Of a stretch of DNA of 64,000 nt, positions 9,371 through 17,643 are shown piece after piece. A program made the position numbers and the translations under genes. The notes under the pieces were generated by a model. That model saw only the letters and a list, made by a program, of their open reading frames with translations, ran no database searches and was not told the origin of the DNA. The stretch spans positions 2,480,001 to 2,544,000 of the forward strand of contig JAPFFF010000014.1 of the NCBI GenBank assembly GCA_039105265.1. Direction: 5' to 3'. Position 1 is the stretch's first letter, and each line of letters starts with the position of its first letter. Source of the stretch: Tritrichomonas musculus. Its lineage: Eukaryota; Parabasalia; Tritrichomonadida; Tritrichomonadidae.

Positions 9371-11236
9371 TTATTCATTTGCTTGACTTCCTTGTGGTGT
9401 TCCGTCATCAACATATTCTAAACCGTCCAAAGAAAGTTTGAAATATGTGTCGCGACACAAACATAACTGAACTGGTAGCGGATGTACCGTACCTTCTTCA
9501 TTGACATTATAATATGTATCATTCTTTCCTGTATGAATTGGTTGACCATTGATTTGAATTTGAACGTTTCCAAATCCTCCGTCAAGACCGTCATAACAAT
9601 ATCCTGCACTCGCTCGTTCAGTTTGAATATTGAAAACAAATGATGTTGCATCACTTAATGTATTCTTGTATCTTGTTCCTTCTGAGTTGTTCTTTGGCAT
9701 TGTGAAACTGTCTTCAAACTCTTTTGTGCATTGTAATGTAATGGCATCAAGGTCGCCAGCAGTTAATTGATTCTCAAAGAATCTTGCACCGATTGTGTCA
9801 ACGTTTTCATCTGGAAAGTTCTTGCCGCCAATGTTGAGATAACAGTTTTGATAAACAGGGTTTTCAAATACAGTCAAATCATTATGATGTTTTGGGAACA
9901 GTACAGACATCGTGGTCACGTTAATCAATGGAATGTTTAAAGTTGATTTGATTCCGTTTTGAGCTGCAGCAATAGGGAAAGCATGATAATCAACCTTTTG
10001 TGATGGAATGATGATACCTTCTCGAAGAATGTCTTCAATTCCTTGTCTTGTTGCTTCACAAACACCGTAGCCCTGCATATTAGATTTGCAAAGTGTGATT
10101 GTCATTTGATTGCATGTTAATACAGCCTTTTGTGATTCATATTTCTTCATTATTGGTGTTTCTTCAACGATTTCAATTGTATAATAGTCTAACATATCTT
10201 TAACTCCTTTATTTTCATTATCTGGGTTGTGTCTTGCAATCTCTCTCAAGTCAGCAGTTCGTTTAATACCAAATCTTTCATATTCTTCATCTGTGAAATC
10301 AAATTCAAGCTCAATAGGTTCCGAATTAATTGGTGTGTGTTCATCACAAATATTATATTTGAATTTGATTGATTTATCAAGAACACCAGGTATCAATGCT
10401 TCATTTCCAATTTGTGTGAACTGTCTCTTAAGTTTTCCTTTAGCTTTCAATTCACGTAATTGCTCAAGTTGTTTCATTGATATCTTGTCATCATCTTCGA
10501 GGAATGCTTTTGTTTCAGCAACTGTGTAAGGGTCTAATACTGCCCAAACAAGACCAGCGGGGCTAACTTGAAAACGAATAGCTAAATCACCAATGATTCC
10601 GTTAGGGAATAAATCAAATGCTTGTAATGCGAGCAAGTCATCAAAAGGTATATTCAAATCAAATTCACACTCAGCTCTTCCATTATCTTTGAAAGAATTA
10701 AGATTAACATAAACTCCTGCATGTGTTTGTGAATAGTTGCTAATGTTTTCCCATAATGAATGAACGAATCGACATCTTTTCTTTTCTGTTTCAGGTTTGA
10801 GAACTGAATACAAGAAACCTTCACAAATTGATTCATTCTGTTGATATCCGACATTGACATTATTATGTAGAATCTCTAACCTGTCAAACAATTGATTTGA
10901 TGATTTGAAACCAACAAATAATTTATAAAGATTTTCAGGGTCTTCAATCGCTTTAAGCTTTGCAATGTCTGTGCTTAATTGAAGATTCAATTTGACGTGA
11001 AATGTTAAGAAACCTTTATCAATATCACTGATGAAGTGGTCAGGATGTGTTAAACTGATTTGTGAATACTGTCCTTGATGAAATGGAGCAGGTTGGTCAT
11101 GACAATCAACTGTCCTGAATGAAAATGAACGTGTTCCGTCATTAACGTTAATAATGTTGCGCATTTCCTTGAACGCACCCAATACATTTCCTGTCTCTAT
11201 TTGATAATTATGAGCTCTATCGTTTCTGTATAACAT
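9371..11236 (-). CDS. Major capsid protein, double-jelly-roll type (element 1)
   Basis: This 621-aa protein aligns by eye with the 525-aa protein of element 2 (17644-19221). Shared landmarks are GDLAIRF...AGLVW against GKIELRL...AGLVY, the stretch FP...TVFENPVYQNCYLNIGG against FP...TVFKNPLFKSFYINAGG, and a C-terminal INGQP/PNGMP motif. Length and pattern fit Polinton major capsid proteins, which are predicted to form hexon-like capsomers with two jelly rolls. The gene is intact. A T-rich box (TTTTTATTAAATC) precedes the start. It lies next to the integrase and diverges from the amphipathic protein gene at 11291. Confidence 0.75.
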   Translation of the reverse strand: MLYRNDRAHNYQIETGNVLGAFKEMRNIINVNDGTRSFSFRTVDCHDQPAPFHQGQYSQISLTHPDHFISDIDKGFLTFHVKLNLQLSTDIAKLKAIEDPENLYKLFVGFKSSNQLFDRLEILHNNVNVGYQQNESICEGFLYSVLKPETEKKRCRFVHSLWENISNYSQTHAGVYVNLNSFKDNGRAECEFDLNIPFDDLLALQAFDLFPNGIIGDLAIRFQVSPAGLVWAVLDPYTVAETKAFLEDDDKISMKQLEQLRELKAKGKLKRQFTQIGNEALIPGVLDKSIKFKYNICDEHTPINSEPIELEFDFTDEEYERFGIKRTADLREIARHNPDNENKGVKDMLDYYTIEIVEETPIMKKYESQKAVLTCNQMTITLCKSNMQGYGVCEATRQGIEDILREGIIIPSQKVDYHAFPIAAAQNGIKSTLNIPLINVTTMSVLFPKHHNDLTVFENPVYQNCYLNIGGKNFPDENVDTIGARFFENQLTAGDLDAITLQCTKEFEDSFTMPKNNSEGTRYKNTLSDATSFVFNIQTERASAGYCYDGLDGGFGNVQIQINGQPIHTGKNDTYYNVNEEGTVHPLPVQLCLCRDTYFKLSLDGLEYVDDGTPQGSQANE

Positions 11237-11290
11237 TTATGATTTAATAAAAAGAATCAATATATTATCTCTTTTATTTACTCTTAAAAT

Positions 11291-11545
11291 ATGGGTATAG
11301 GCATATTCAAGAAGATTAAGAACGGTTTTAAAAAACTAGCTGATAAAGTCAAAGTCACAGCACAAAAAGTCGTTGAAAAGCTCCCTCAAGTCGTTAACGT
11401 TGGAAGGCAAATCATTGATAAAGTTAAACCGATTACTGGTCTCATTCCTGGTGTTGGTCAGGTAGTTGATTTCGTTGATAGAGGACTCAGTTATGCTGAT
11501 AAAGCTGGTAAAGTTGGTAAATCAATTTTGGATAAAGTTGGGTAA
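11291..11545 (+). CDS. Short amphipathic basic protein, candidate minor virion protein (element 1)
   Basis: This 84-aa protein starts MGIGIFKKIKNGFKKLADKV. The N-terminal amphipathic basic helix is followed by a Gly/Val-rich hydrophobic centre (ITGLIPGVGQVVDFV). The layout resembles the membrane-active internal proteins of adenovirus-like capsids, but no family match is proven. The element 2 protein at 15347-15766 starts MGFLKKIIKNGIG and shares the layout. It diverges from the major capsid gene, 54 bp away. Confidence 0.6.
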   Translation: MGIGIFKKIKNGFKKLADKVKVTAQKVVEKLPQVVNVGRQIIDKVKPITGLIPGVGQVVDFVDRGLSYADKAGKVGKSILDKVG

Positions 11546-11575
11546 ATATAATGAAACGTTTTAAATTGAATACAA

Positions 11576-11860
11576 ATGAATGATAATATCAACGAACTTA
11601 AAGTAATAAACGAAACCATTAATGAATCAAAAGTGTTTAAATCAGTTGAAGAGTTCAATTTGTTCTATCAAAAGAATATCGAGCAAATGAAAACACAAAC
11701 GACAAACTATTTGAACAAGATTTATAAAATCATCACTAATGACGGCAATGAATACAGAATCACAAAACGTAATTGTAAAGACGGTAAACGATGTGATGGC
11801 GACATTTATTTGAAGAAAGTTGGGAACACAATCACTAAAACACTCGAAAACGACAACATC
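11576..11860 (+). pseudogene. 5' part of a coiled-coil gene of element 1, split by element 2
   Basis: These 95 codons belong to element 1. As the DNA stands, the frame runs only a few codons into element 2 before a stop. The missing 3' part is at 34669-34860. Skipping element 2 and one ACATC copy leaves the reading frame continuous, for a total of 158 codons. This part is polar and helical (INELKVINETINESKVFKS) with a basic centre. The gene starts 30 bp after the amphipathic protein gene. Function is unknown; the coiled-coil character suggests assembly or scaffolding. Confidence 0.85.
11856..11860. repeat. Target-site duplication ACATC (left copy)
   Basis: ACATC stands just before the AGTAGTT start of element 2 and again at 34664-34668 just after its ACT end. 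Five to six bp is the duplication size known for Mavericks. Confidence 0.9.
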
Positions 11861-12123
11861 AGTAGTTATACATAGTGAAGGGGGGATAGATAACTAGTAT
11901 AAGCAAATGGGGCTCTCTGGCTTTGAAAGCTTCCTGAAGAGACGATAATTTGAGGTACTTTGGAGATGTTTTATATTATAGCTCCCTCGCTTTGAAAAGC
12001 TCCCTCGCTATAATAAACCATATCTCCAAACAGCCCCAAGCAACCCCCACCCAGCCACCCTACACGGAGAGCCCCATTTGCTTATACTAGTTATCTATCC
12101 CCCCTTCACTATGTATAACTACT
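11861..12123. repeat. Palindromic tip of left TIR
   Basis: The first ~57 bp (AGTAGTTATACATAG...) recur inverted at about 12067-12123. A second inverted pair lies inside (TTTGGAGATG... and ...CATATCTCCAAA) around a GCTCCCTCGC direct repeat. The tip could fold into a large hairpin or cruciform. Confidence 0.88.
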
Positions 12124-12345
12124 TAATACCAACCTATCTAGCATACTCCTACAGCAATCATCTCATGCAATCATCTCAAGCAACCCATCTCATGCAATCA
12201 TCTCAAGCAACCTATCTAGCATACTCCTACAGCAATCATCTCAAGCAACCCATCTCACACACATCCACTCATGCAATCATCTCCCAAATCTCATCACATA
12301 CATCTACTCATGCAACCACTTCATGTACACCCGATATCTACTCAA
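12124..12345. repeat. Subterminal minisatellite, left TIR
   Basis: Degenerate tandem copies of a 12-13-bp motif (CATCTCATGCAA / CATCTCAAGCAA) alternate with a longer CTATCTAGCATACTCCTACA unit. The open frame across it is a by-product of the repeats. Confidence 0.8.
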
Positions 12346-12370
12346 AAATAAATCTTTAATTGAATCATAA

Positions 12371-13330
12371 ATGTATAGTAGGTTTAAATCACTACATCCA
12401 ACCATTGATAATATCACAGATGAGCAAGTACCAATTCCTATCGAATCGGCATTCTTTCTAGAAGATGGTCAACAAGATAAAGACAAATTCAATAGATACT
12501 ATTTTAATTTCCCTCCTGAATGGTGTACAGCTAATAGAGGGGAATCTATTATTGGTGTTAGGAATATGTGGCTGATATCTAAAAGGAGGAAGCTTGAATT
12601 TACTATAACAATTGCCAAATATAAAAAGCAATCATTTAATGAAGTTGAGGGAGCTAACACAAATACAAAAATTATTAACATGCTATCCATGCAAGGATAT
12701 AAAGACAATCTTGAAATAAGGGATTTTGTTGTTGTTGATTGGATATCTACTGAAGGGGATTTTAGAGGATTTTTTGATGCTATTGATAAATCTATTAAAT
12801 GGAATATATCTAATGTATGGAAGAACACTAAAATTAATTTTGTTCAAAATGATTACGTCGTAGATAGAGACATACAATCAGATGGTTATTTTGATAAAAA
12901 TGGCTTCCATGAGAAAATATTTTCACCTAGGAATGAAAATGAAGATGATGAGTTTGGTATAGCTCTAAAATTAAAGAAAACCAATCAGGATTTTGATGAA
13001 GTATTTAATATTGGAGATGGTCCACACCAGAATAAAAAGCATGTGTATCTAAATCAGTTTGATGATGTTCTTACTTTTGATAATGTTTGGGATAGGCATT
13101 CATGCAAAGTATATTCATCCATAGCTGAACAATCATTACATAATTATATTGGTAACTCTAATGTTGATTTTGTTCCAATAAAGTATTATAAATTAAATTC
13201 TTCAGACCAAAGATTTTGGATTGAGTTTTATTCATGTAGGGAATATAATACCCCTATCAAAATTCCGGATAACGAATCATTTTGTATAGAGATGCAATTC
13301 CTACCATTTGATAAGATGTTATATACATAA
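12371..13330 (+). CDS. Minor capsid (penton-like, single jelly roll) protein
   Basis: This 319-aa protein has the pattern I associate with Polinton penton proteins. It shows FNRYYFNFPPEW followed by IIGVRNMWL and KLEFTITI (residues about 37-82), then a late block with DNVWDRHSCKVYSS. The C-terminal strand FCIEMQFLPFDKMLY completes it. Pentons form the five-fold vertices next to the hexon-like major capsid protein. It is the first gene inside the left TIR. The assignment rests on motif recall, not a structural comparison. Confidence 0.6.
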   Translation: MYSRFKSLHPTIDNITDEQVPIPIESAFFLEDGQQDKDKFNRYYFNFPPEWCTANRGESIIGVRNMWLISKRRKLEFTITIAKYKKQSFNEVEGANTNTKIINMLSMQGYKDNLEIRDFVVVDWISTEGDFRGFFDAIDKSIKWNISNVWKNTKINFVQNDYVVDRDIQSDGYFDKNGFHEKIFSPRNENEDDEFGIALKLKKTNQDFDEVFNIGDGPHQNKKHVYLNQFDDVLTFDNVWDRHSCKVYSSIAEQSLHNYIGNSNVDFVPIKYYKLNSSDQRFWIEFYSCREYNTPIKIPDNESFCIEMQFLPFDKMLYT

Positions 13331-13351
13331 GCTAGTTTAATCTAAAATCAA

Positions 13352-14434
13352 ATGAGTTATAATACGCTTGATGAATTATTTAAAAAATATCCATGGAAGA
13401 GCAAATCTAAATTTGTTCCGTTAGCCAAACGATATGGTTTCACGGCGAAAGATGCTAACGATTTTCTAGACAAAAATATTGTCCATGATGTTAAGGTACC
13501 CAAAGCTAAATATATGCCAATCGTATCGAAACATTTACACGGATACCAGATGGATACATTTATTAATGAAAAGCATAAGGGAGGTCTCAATTATTTAATG
13601 TTCATCAATATTAATACGAGGAAGGCATATGCATATCCGTTACAAGGCAAGGGTTCAAAATCCGTTATCAACGCGCTACAATGTTTCATAAAAGATGTAC
13701 ACAATATTTATTCAATCACTAGCGACCAAGATGCTGCATATCTATCAAACGAGGTACTTGGTTTTATGAAATCGAACAATATAATATACACCACTACTGA
13801 AGACAACAATCATAATGTACTAGGTATCATTAATCGATTCATGCGAACGATTCGTGATGCTATTGGTGAGAATAGATATATTGATGAAACTGAAATGAAT
13901 GATTTGATTGATGCGTATAACAATACTCCTCATAGGGGATTAGATAATAGAGCTCCTAATGATATAACTAAAGATGATGAACTAACATACATCAATACTA
14001 AATCAAGCATCAACCCATATGATTTCAAAACAAATGATAGGGTTAGAATTGTATTAGCTGATGAACCATTCTCAAAGAAAAGAAATCGGGTGAGCAAGGA
14101 GGCATATATTATTGACTCGAAATCAGGTAACCAATTCATAATTAAGTCAAAGGATGATTCGATAGATAAGCTCCCGGGTTACCGCTTAATAAAAACCAAT
14201 AATAATATACCGTTAGCAAATTCATTGAAGAATGGTAAGCGTGGTATCGTTAATAAAATAATTAGTTATGATGTTAAGAAAAATAAATATAGGGTCGAGT
14301 ATGAAGGTGGCAAACGTGATACTATCCTAGCGAAAAATCTTAGGGAGGGTCATCCAATCAAGTTGTCAAATCTTGAACTCGAATATTGGTCTACCAAAAA
14401 TAATGTTCCCGAATCAATCACAAAATGGAGCTAA
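13352..14434 (+). CDS. rve-family DDE integrase of element 2
   Basis: This 360-aa retroviral-type integrase would join the element ends to host DNA. Catalytic Asp residues are D68 (YQMDTF) and D125 (TSDQDAAY). The third acidic site, exactly 36 residues on, reads N161 (GIINRFMRT) instead of Glu. The block AYNNTPHRGL follows. The C-terminal 90 residues contain an SH3/chromo-like segment (RGIVNKII...YRVEYEGGK) that may bind DNA or chromatin. The gene is intact and 15 bp upstream of the ATPase gene on the same strand. The missing Glu leaves activity uncertain. Confidence 0.85.
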   Translation: MSYNTLDELFKKYPWKSKSKFVPLAKRYGFTAKDANDFLDKNIVHDVKVPKAKYMPIVSKHLHGYQMDTFINEKHKGGLNYLMFININTRKAYAYPLQGKGSKSVINALQCFIKDVHNIYSITSDQDAAYLSNEVLGFMKSNNIIYTTTEDNNHNVLGIINRFMRTIRDAIGENRYIDETEMNDLIDAYNNTPHRGLDNRAPNDITKDDELTYINTKSSINPYDFKTNDRVRIVLADEPFSKKRNRVSKEAYIIDSKSGNQFIIKSKDDSIDKLPGYRLIKTNNNIPLANSLKNGKRGIVNKIISYDVKKNKYRVEYEGGKRDTILAKNLREGHPIKLSNLELEYWSTKNNVPESITKWS

Positions 14435-14449
14435 TTTTATTTCACATAA

Positions 14450-15316
14450 ATGAAAACCAATACTAAATCTGTCATTAAAAATGTTGAGAGAGAGATACAA
14501 AAAGCTATGCGCAAAAATCAAAAAGATATAGAGATGGCTTTGATAAAACCGCTATCACCGGACTACCCATTTAGCACCAACGGAATATATTTCCTAATCG
14601 GTAAGCCTGGTGCTGGTAAATCATATTGGATATGGTCTCATATAATGATCACGGAAAAATTATTTAAGAAGCCGTATTATAATAAGATAATATTTTGTTC
14701 CACGAGTGGGAAGATGGATAAGACAGCTGAAGCTTTACATAAAAGTATTAAAACTCCAATACAATATGTGAAGGAGGATGAGTTGATGCCAATCTTACGT
14801 AAGCATCTCAAAAGGAAGGTTAAATATTATGCTCTGGTCAAACATGTGTTATCCAAAATGAAAGATGCTAATGAGGAGATGGAACGCCTGATTGAAAAGC
14901 ATTCATTACAAGATATTGATGATAGAATTGTATATATTGCCAATAAATTAGTTCAATATAATACATCATCATATCCATACAATACATTAATTATTCTAGA
15001 TGATTGTGCGGGAAGTGATTTATTGAAGAATGGGAATAGTGAATTCATTAGATTATTGACCAAAACTAGGCATTATAATATCACTTGTATAATGGCGTTT
15101 CAAACGATTCGATTTGTTCATATTAATGCTAAACGTATGGCTACAGATATAATCTGCTACAGTGGATATAGTGAGGAGGATATCACATCATTACTGCAAC
15201 AAACTAATAATAATTTAAACACTAAGGATGCGGTCCACCAGTATCTACAACACAGGGAACCCCATGATAAATTGATTCTTAATATAACAGCTGACAAGTA
15301 TTACTTTGAGTCATAA
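14450..15316 (+). CDS. Genome-packaging ATPase (A32/FtsK-HerA type)
   Basis: This 288-aa P-loop ATPase has Walker A GKPGAGKS at residues 51-58, preceded by a hydrophobic strand (GIYFLI), and Walker B LIILDD with D184/D185. The following strand (NITCIMAFQTIRF) carries a sensor-type Gln, as in A32-like packaging ATPases of Polintons, virophages and large DNA viruses. It would drive DNA into the capsid. It sits between the integrase and the amphipathic protein gene, all on one strand with short gaps. A TTTTATTTCAC box precedes the ATG. Confidence 0.88.
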   Translation: MKTNTKSVIKNVEREIQKAMRKNQKDIEMALIKPLSPDYPFSTNGIYFLIGKPGAGKSYWIWSHIMITEKLFKKPYYNKIIFCSTSGKMDKTAEALHKSIKTPIQYVKEDELMPILRKHLKRKVKYYALVKHVLSKMKDANEEMERLIEKHSLQDIDDRIVYIANKLVQYNTSSYPYNTLIILDDCAGSDLLKNGNSEFIRLLTKTRHYNITCIMAFQTIRFVHINAKRMATDIICYSGYSEEDITSLLQQTNNNLNTKDAVHQYLQHREPHDKLILNITADKYYFES

Positions 15317-15346
15317 ACCAGATATATATATTTTTAATACAAGTAA

Positions 15347-15766
15347 ATGGGATTCTTGAAAAAAATAATTAAAAATGGTATTGGATTGGCGGGCAATCAG
15401 GTGATGAATATGGCTAATAGCGCAACAGGTGGACTGGCTGGGAAGATATTTAATTCAACTGTCAACAAGGTGAATAAAAATAGTGGTATCATTGGCAAGG
15501 TTGCTCGAGGATTAGGCAAGAAATTTTTAAATGATAAGACTCGTGAGAAAATATCCAATATTACAGATACGGCTATTAAATATATTCCTAAGGGGAATGT
15601 TAGGACTGCTCTAGAGAATATTAATAACGCTGCTCAAGGTAAGTCTAATCACAATATCAAGACTAAATATAATAAGCAATTGGATTCGACTGAACCGGCA
15701 AGTGTGCAGGCTAACGTTAAACCTAAACGTATCAGGACTAAATATGGAAAACGTTTGGGTAAGTAA
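15347..15766 (+). CDS. Amphipathic basic protein, candidate minor virion protein (element 2)
   Basis: This 139-aa, strongly basic protein starts MGFLKKIIKNGIGLAGNQVM, followed by Gly/Ala/Asn-rich helices and a lysine/arginine-rich tail with KYNKQL and KYGKRLG repeats. The N-terminal amphipathic helix is like that of the element 1 protein at 11291-11545. A membrane-lytic or DNA-binding internal capsid role is inferred from this layout and from its place between ATPase and capsid genes. Confidence 0.6.
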   Translation: MGFLKKIIKNGIGLAGNQVMNMANSATGGLAGKIFNSTVNKVNKNSGIIGKVARGLGKKFLNDKTREKISNITDTAIKYIPKGNVRTALENINNAAQGKSNHNIKTKYNKQLDSTEPASVQANVKPKRIRTKYGKRLGK

Positions 15767-15790
15767 TAGGTGAAAGTTGGTGAAACTATG

Positions 15791-15805
15791 CTTTTTATTT
15801 TTACC
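15791..15805 (+). promoter_or_regulatory. T-rich promoter-like box of element genes (example)
   Basis: The sequence CTTTTTATTTTTACC stands 4 nt before the ATG at 15810. Comparable boxes lie before many other element genes, for example 16434-16446, 20764-20775 and 22741-22753, and before 47. The position is constant enough to act as a core promoter, but expression data would be needed. Confidence 0.5.
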
Positions 15806-15809
15806 ATAA

Positions 15810-16424
15810 ATGGCTAAAAATCTTCGAGGAAGTAAAAGATTGCAAGTTATTCAAAACTGGTTAAATGGGAGAGATGATGATGAATGGGAGGTGTTTCCGT
15901 GTAGAACTGAGGGAAAATATATCGTGAAACCTCGCAAGGAACCTCATACAAATCGTCACGTTGAACCAATTGTGAAAGATGATGATGACGAGCCAGCTGA
16001 TAGCCCCCTTGAAAACGATGCTGATGGCCCCGTTGATGAATGTGAACATGATGAGCCAACCCCTGACCCGAAACCATTCGTTAGACCTAAAACTAAACGT
16101 TCACCTCCAAGAACTCCCCCTAATAATTATGAATATGATCCAACTATTAATTTAGAGATATTGAATCAATTGAAACTTCTCGGTGAGGAATTCAAAATTA
16201 GACGTGAGAAAAAGGAACAGAAACGAATGATTAAGGAGGTTGTCCAAAAACAAATATCTCGACCGAGGATGCAATATAATTACGAATTCACTGAACCTGA
16301 ATATAAACAATATCCAAATACTCAACCGATAGAACCACCCATGGAATCATCCAATGAGCCCATCGAGCAACCTCAACAAATGTATCCCGTGAGAAGAAAT
16401 CGAATATTTGCAGATGTCATATAA
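15810..16424 (+). CDS. Unknown proline-rich protein, 204 aa (element 2)
   Basis: No family is recognised. The N terminus is basic (MAKNLRGSKRLQVIQNWL). An acidic stretch (DDDDEPADSP) follows, then proline-rich segments, a charged helix (KIRREKKEQKRMIKEV) and a Pro/Gln/Glu-rich tail. It is probably mostly disordered. The clear TTTTTATTTTTACC box at 15791-15805 and its place in the structural cluster support a real gene. Confidence 0.65.
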   Translation: MAKNLRGSKRLQVIQNWLNGRDDDEWEVFPCRTEGKYIVKPRKEPHTNRHVEPIVKDDDDEPADSPLENDADGPVDECEHDEPTPDPKPFVRPKTKRSPPRTPPNNYEYDPTINLEILNQLKLLGEEFKIRREKKEQKRMIKEVVQKQISRPRMQYNYEFTEPEYKQYPNTQPIEPPMESSNEPIEQPQQMYPVRRNRIFADVI

Positions 16425-16451
16425 TTAAGTGATTATTTTTTATTTCATTAA

Positions 16452-17621
16452 ATGACTTCAAATAAACTTATTTCCCAACTAACTAAGAAAGAAATACTTC
16501 AACTACCTGGGTTCGCTGGATTGAATAAAATATTGTTACCAAATTTGAAAAATATATTGCGTGCTCATCTCGTGAAAACAAATATATTCAAACGTGGTGT
16601 TCGCGTTAATGATTATTTAGATTATTGCAAGAAACACAAATTGGATTCTATTCAAATAGATACATCGATTAAACAACCTACTAAATCTAATCGCAAATTG
16701 AGTAAAGCTGATACTAACGCACAGATTAAACAACCTACTAAATCTAATCGCAAATTGAGTAAAGCTGATATTGACGCAAAGATTAAAGGATACAAACAAG
16801 ATATGGATGAGTATACAAAATTATTGGAGAAGGCGAAATTGAATCCAGCAGCTGAACCAGGTGTTGATGAATGTATACACTATATAAATAATTACGAGGA
16901 TAATATACTAAAATTGCTTAGCGATAAATATAATAAACCTGAATTGAAAACTGTTATTAATGAAATCAAAGCATTGCAAGAAGAAATGGATGATTATTTA
17001 TATGTTGATAATAAATTGAGACAGTTATTGTATGAACTGAAAGATTATGAATATGATTTGAATAATAATGCTGATGCGTTAACCGAGGATGAATTAAATG
17101 AGACCAGGAACGCTGTTAAACAACATACTGCTGAGATAGCTAAACTCAAGAAGAATTTCGTTGAATTGAGTGATGATGAGTTTGAAGCTAAATATTATAA
17201 TAAGCTCGAGAAACTACGTGAACGTAGACAGCAGATGGAAAATGAGATTAACAAATTAGTCGAGGAGGATAAAAATAAACGTAAGCGAGCTAGAAAACCC
17301 AAACCCAAGTTATCAGATGAGCAAAAGGCAGCCAATCGTGAGATGAGGTCAAAGCGACGACGTGAGAAGAAACTATTAAATGTACCTACTGCAGATTTAT
17401 CACGTGAGGAACAATTTGATAAAGAAATATTACTTAGTGAGAAGAGGATTATTGAGTTGGAAAAGACATATGCTCCATATAAAGATGATGAGCGATACGC
17501 TACAGAATTGCAAAATGAAATAAATAGGTTACGTAATAATATTGATTACGTTAATAAAAAGAAGAAAGCTTATATTGCTGAGAAAAGTGAAACCAAGAAA
17601 TCGAGAAGACGAAAGAAGTAA
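16452..17621 (+). CDS. Basic coiled-coil protein with LPGF N-terminal domain (389 aa)
   Basis: Residues about 5-65 form a domain shared with PolB (24572) and the protein at 22759. Its pattern is L-x-K-x-x-I-x-x-LPGF, then a leucine-rich helix, then RG-V-x-V-x-DY. Next come two copies of KQPTKSNRKLSKAD, a duplicated linker. The remainder is a long charged coiled coil with very basic patches (RKRARKPKPK, SKRRREKK) and a KKSRRRKK tail. A nucleic-acid-binding core or scaffold role next to the capsid gene is inferred. No enzyme motif is seen. Confidence 0.7.
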   Translation: MTSNKLISQLTKKEILQLPGFAGLNKILLPNLKNILRAHLVKTNIFKRGVRVNDYLDYCKKHKLDSIQIDTSIKQPTKSNRKLSKADTNAQIKQPTKSNRKLSKADIDAKIKGYKQDMDEYTKLLEKAKLNPAAEPGVDECIHYINNYEDNILKLLSDKYNKPELKTVINEIKALQEEMDDYLYVDNKLRQLLYELKDYEYDLNNNADALTEDELNETRNAVKQHTAEIAKLKKNFVELSDDEFEAKYYNKLEKLRERRQQMENEINKLVEEDKNKRKRARKPKPKLSDEQKAANREMRSKRRREKKLLNVPTADLSREEQFDKEILLSEKRIIELEKTYAPYKDDERYATELQNEINRLRNNIDYVNKKKKAYIAEKSETKKSRRRKK

Positions 17622-17643
17622 TTTTTTTATTATATAAAAAGTA

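Larger units (their letters stand above)
11861..12366 (+). repeat. Left terminal inverted repeat of element 2 (506 bp)
   Basis: It matches the reverse complement of 34079-34663. It has three layers: a 263-bp palindromic tip, a short-period CATCTCA(T/A)GCAA minisatellite, and a unique inner edge ending TTTAATTGAATC just before the first gene. Confidence 0.92.

Noticed and set aside
12124-12345. CRISPR-like array
   Set aside because: The repeats are short, degenerate and adjacent, without unique spacers, and no cas-type genes are present.
12078-12359. Open frame of 93 codons in the left TIR (and its mirror in the right TIR)
   Set aside because: It is made only of minisatellite units and terminal repeat sequence, so it is a by-product of the repeats.
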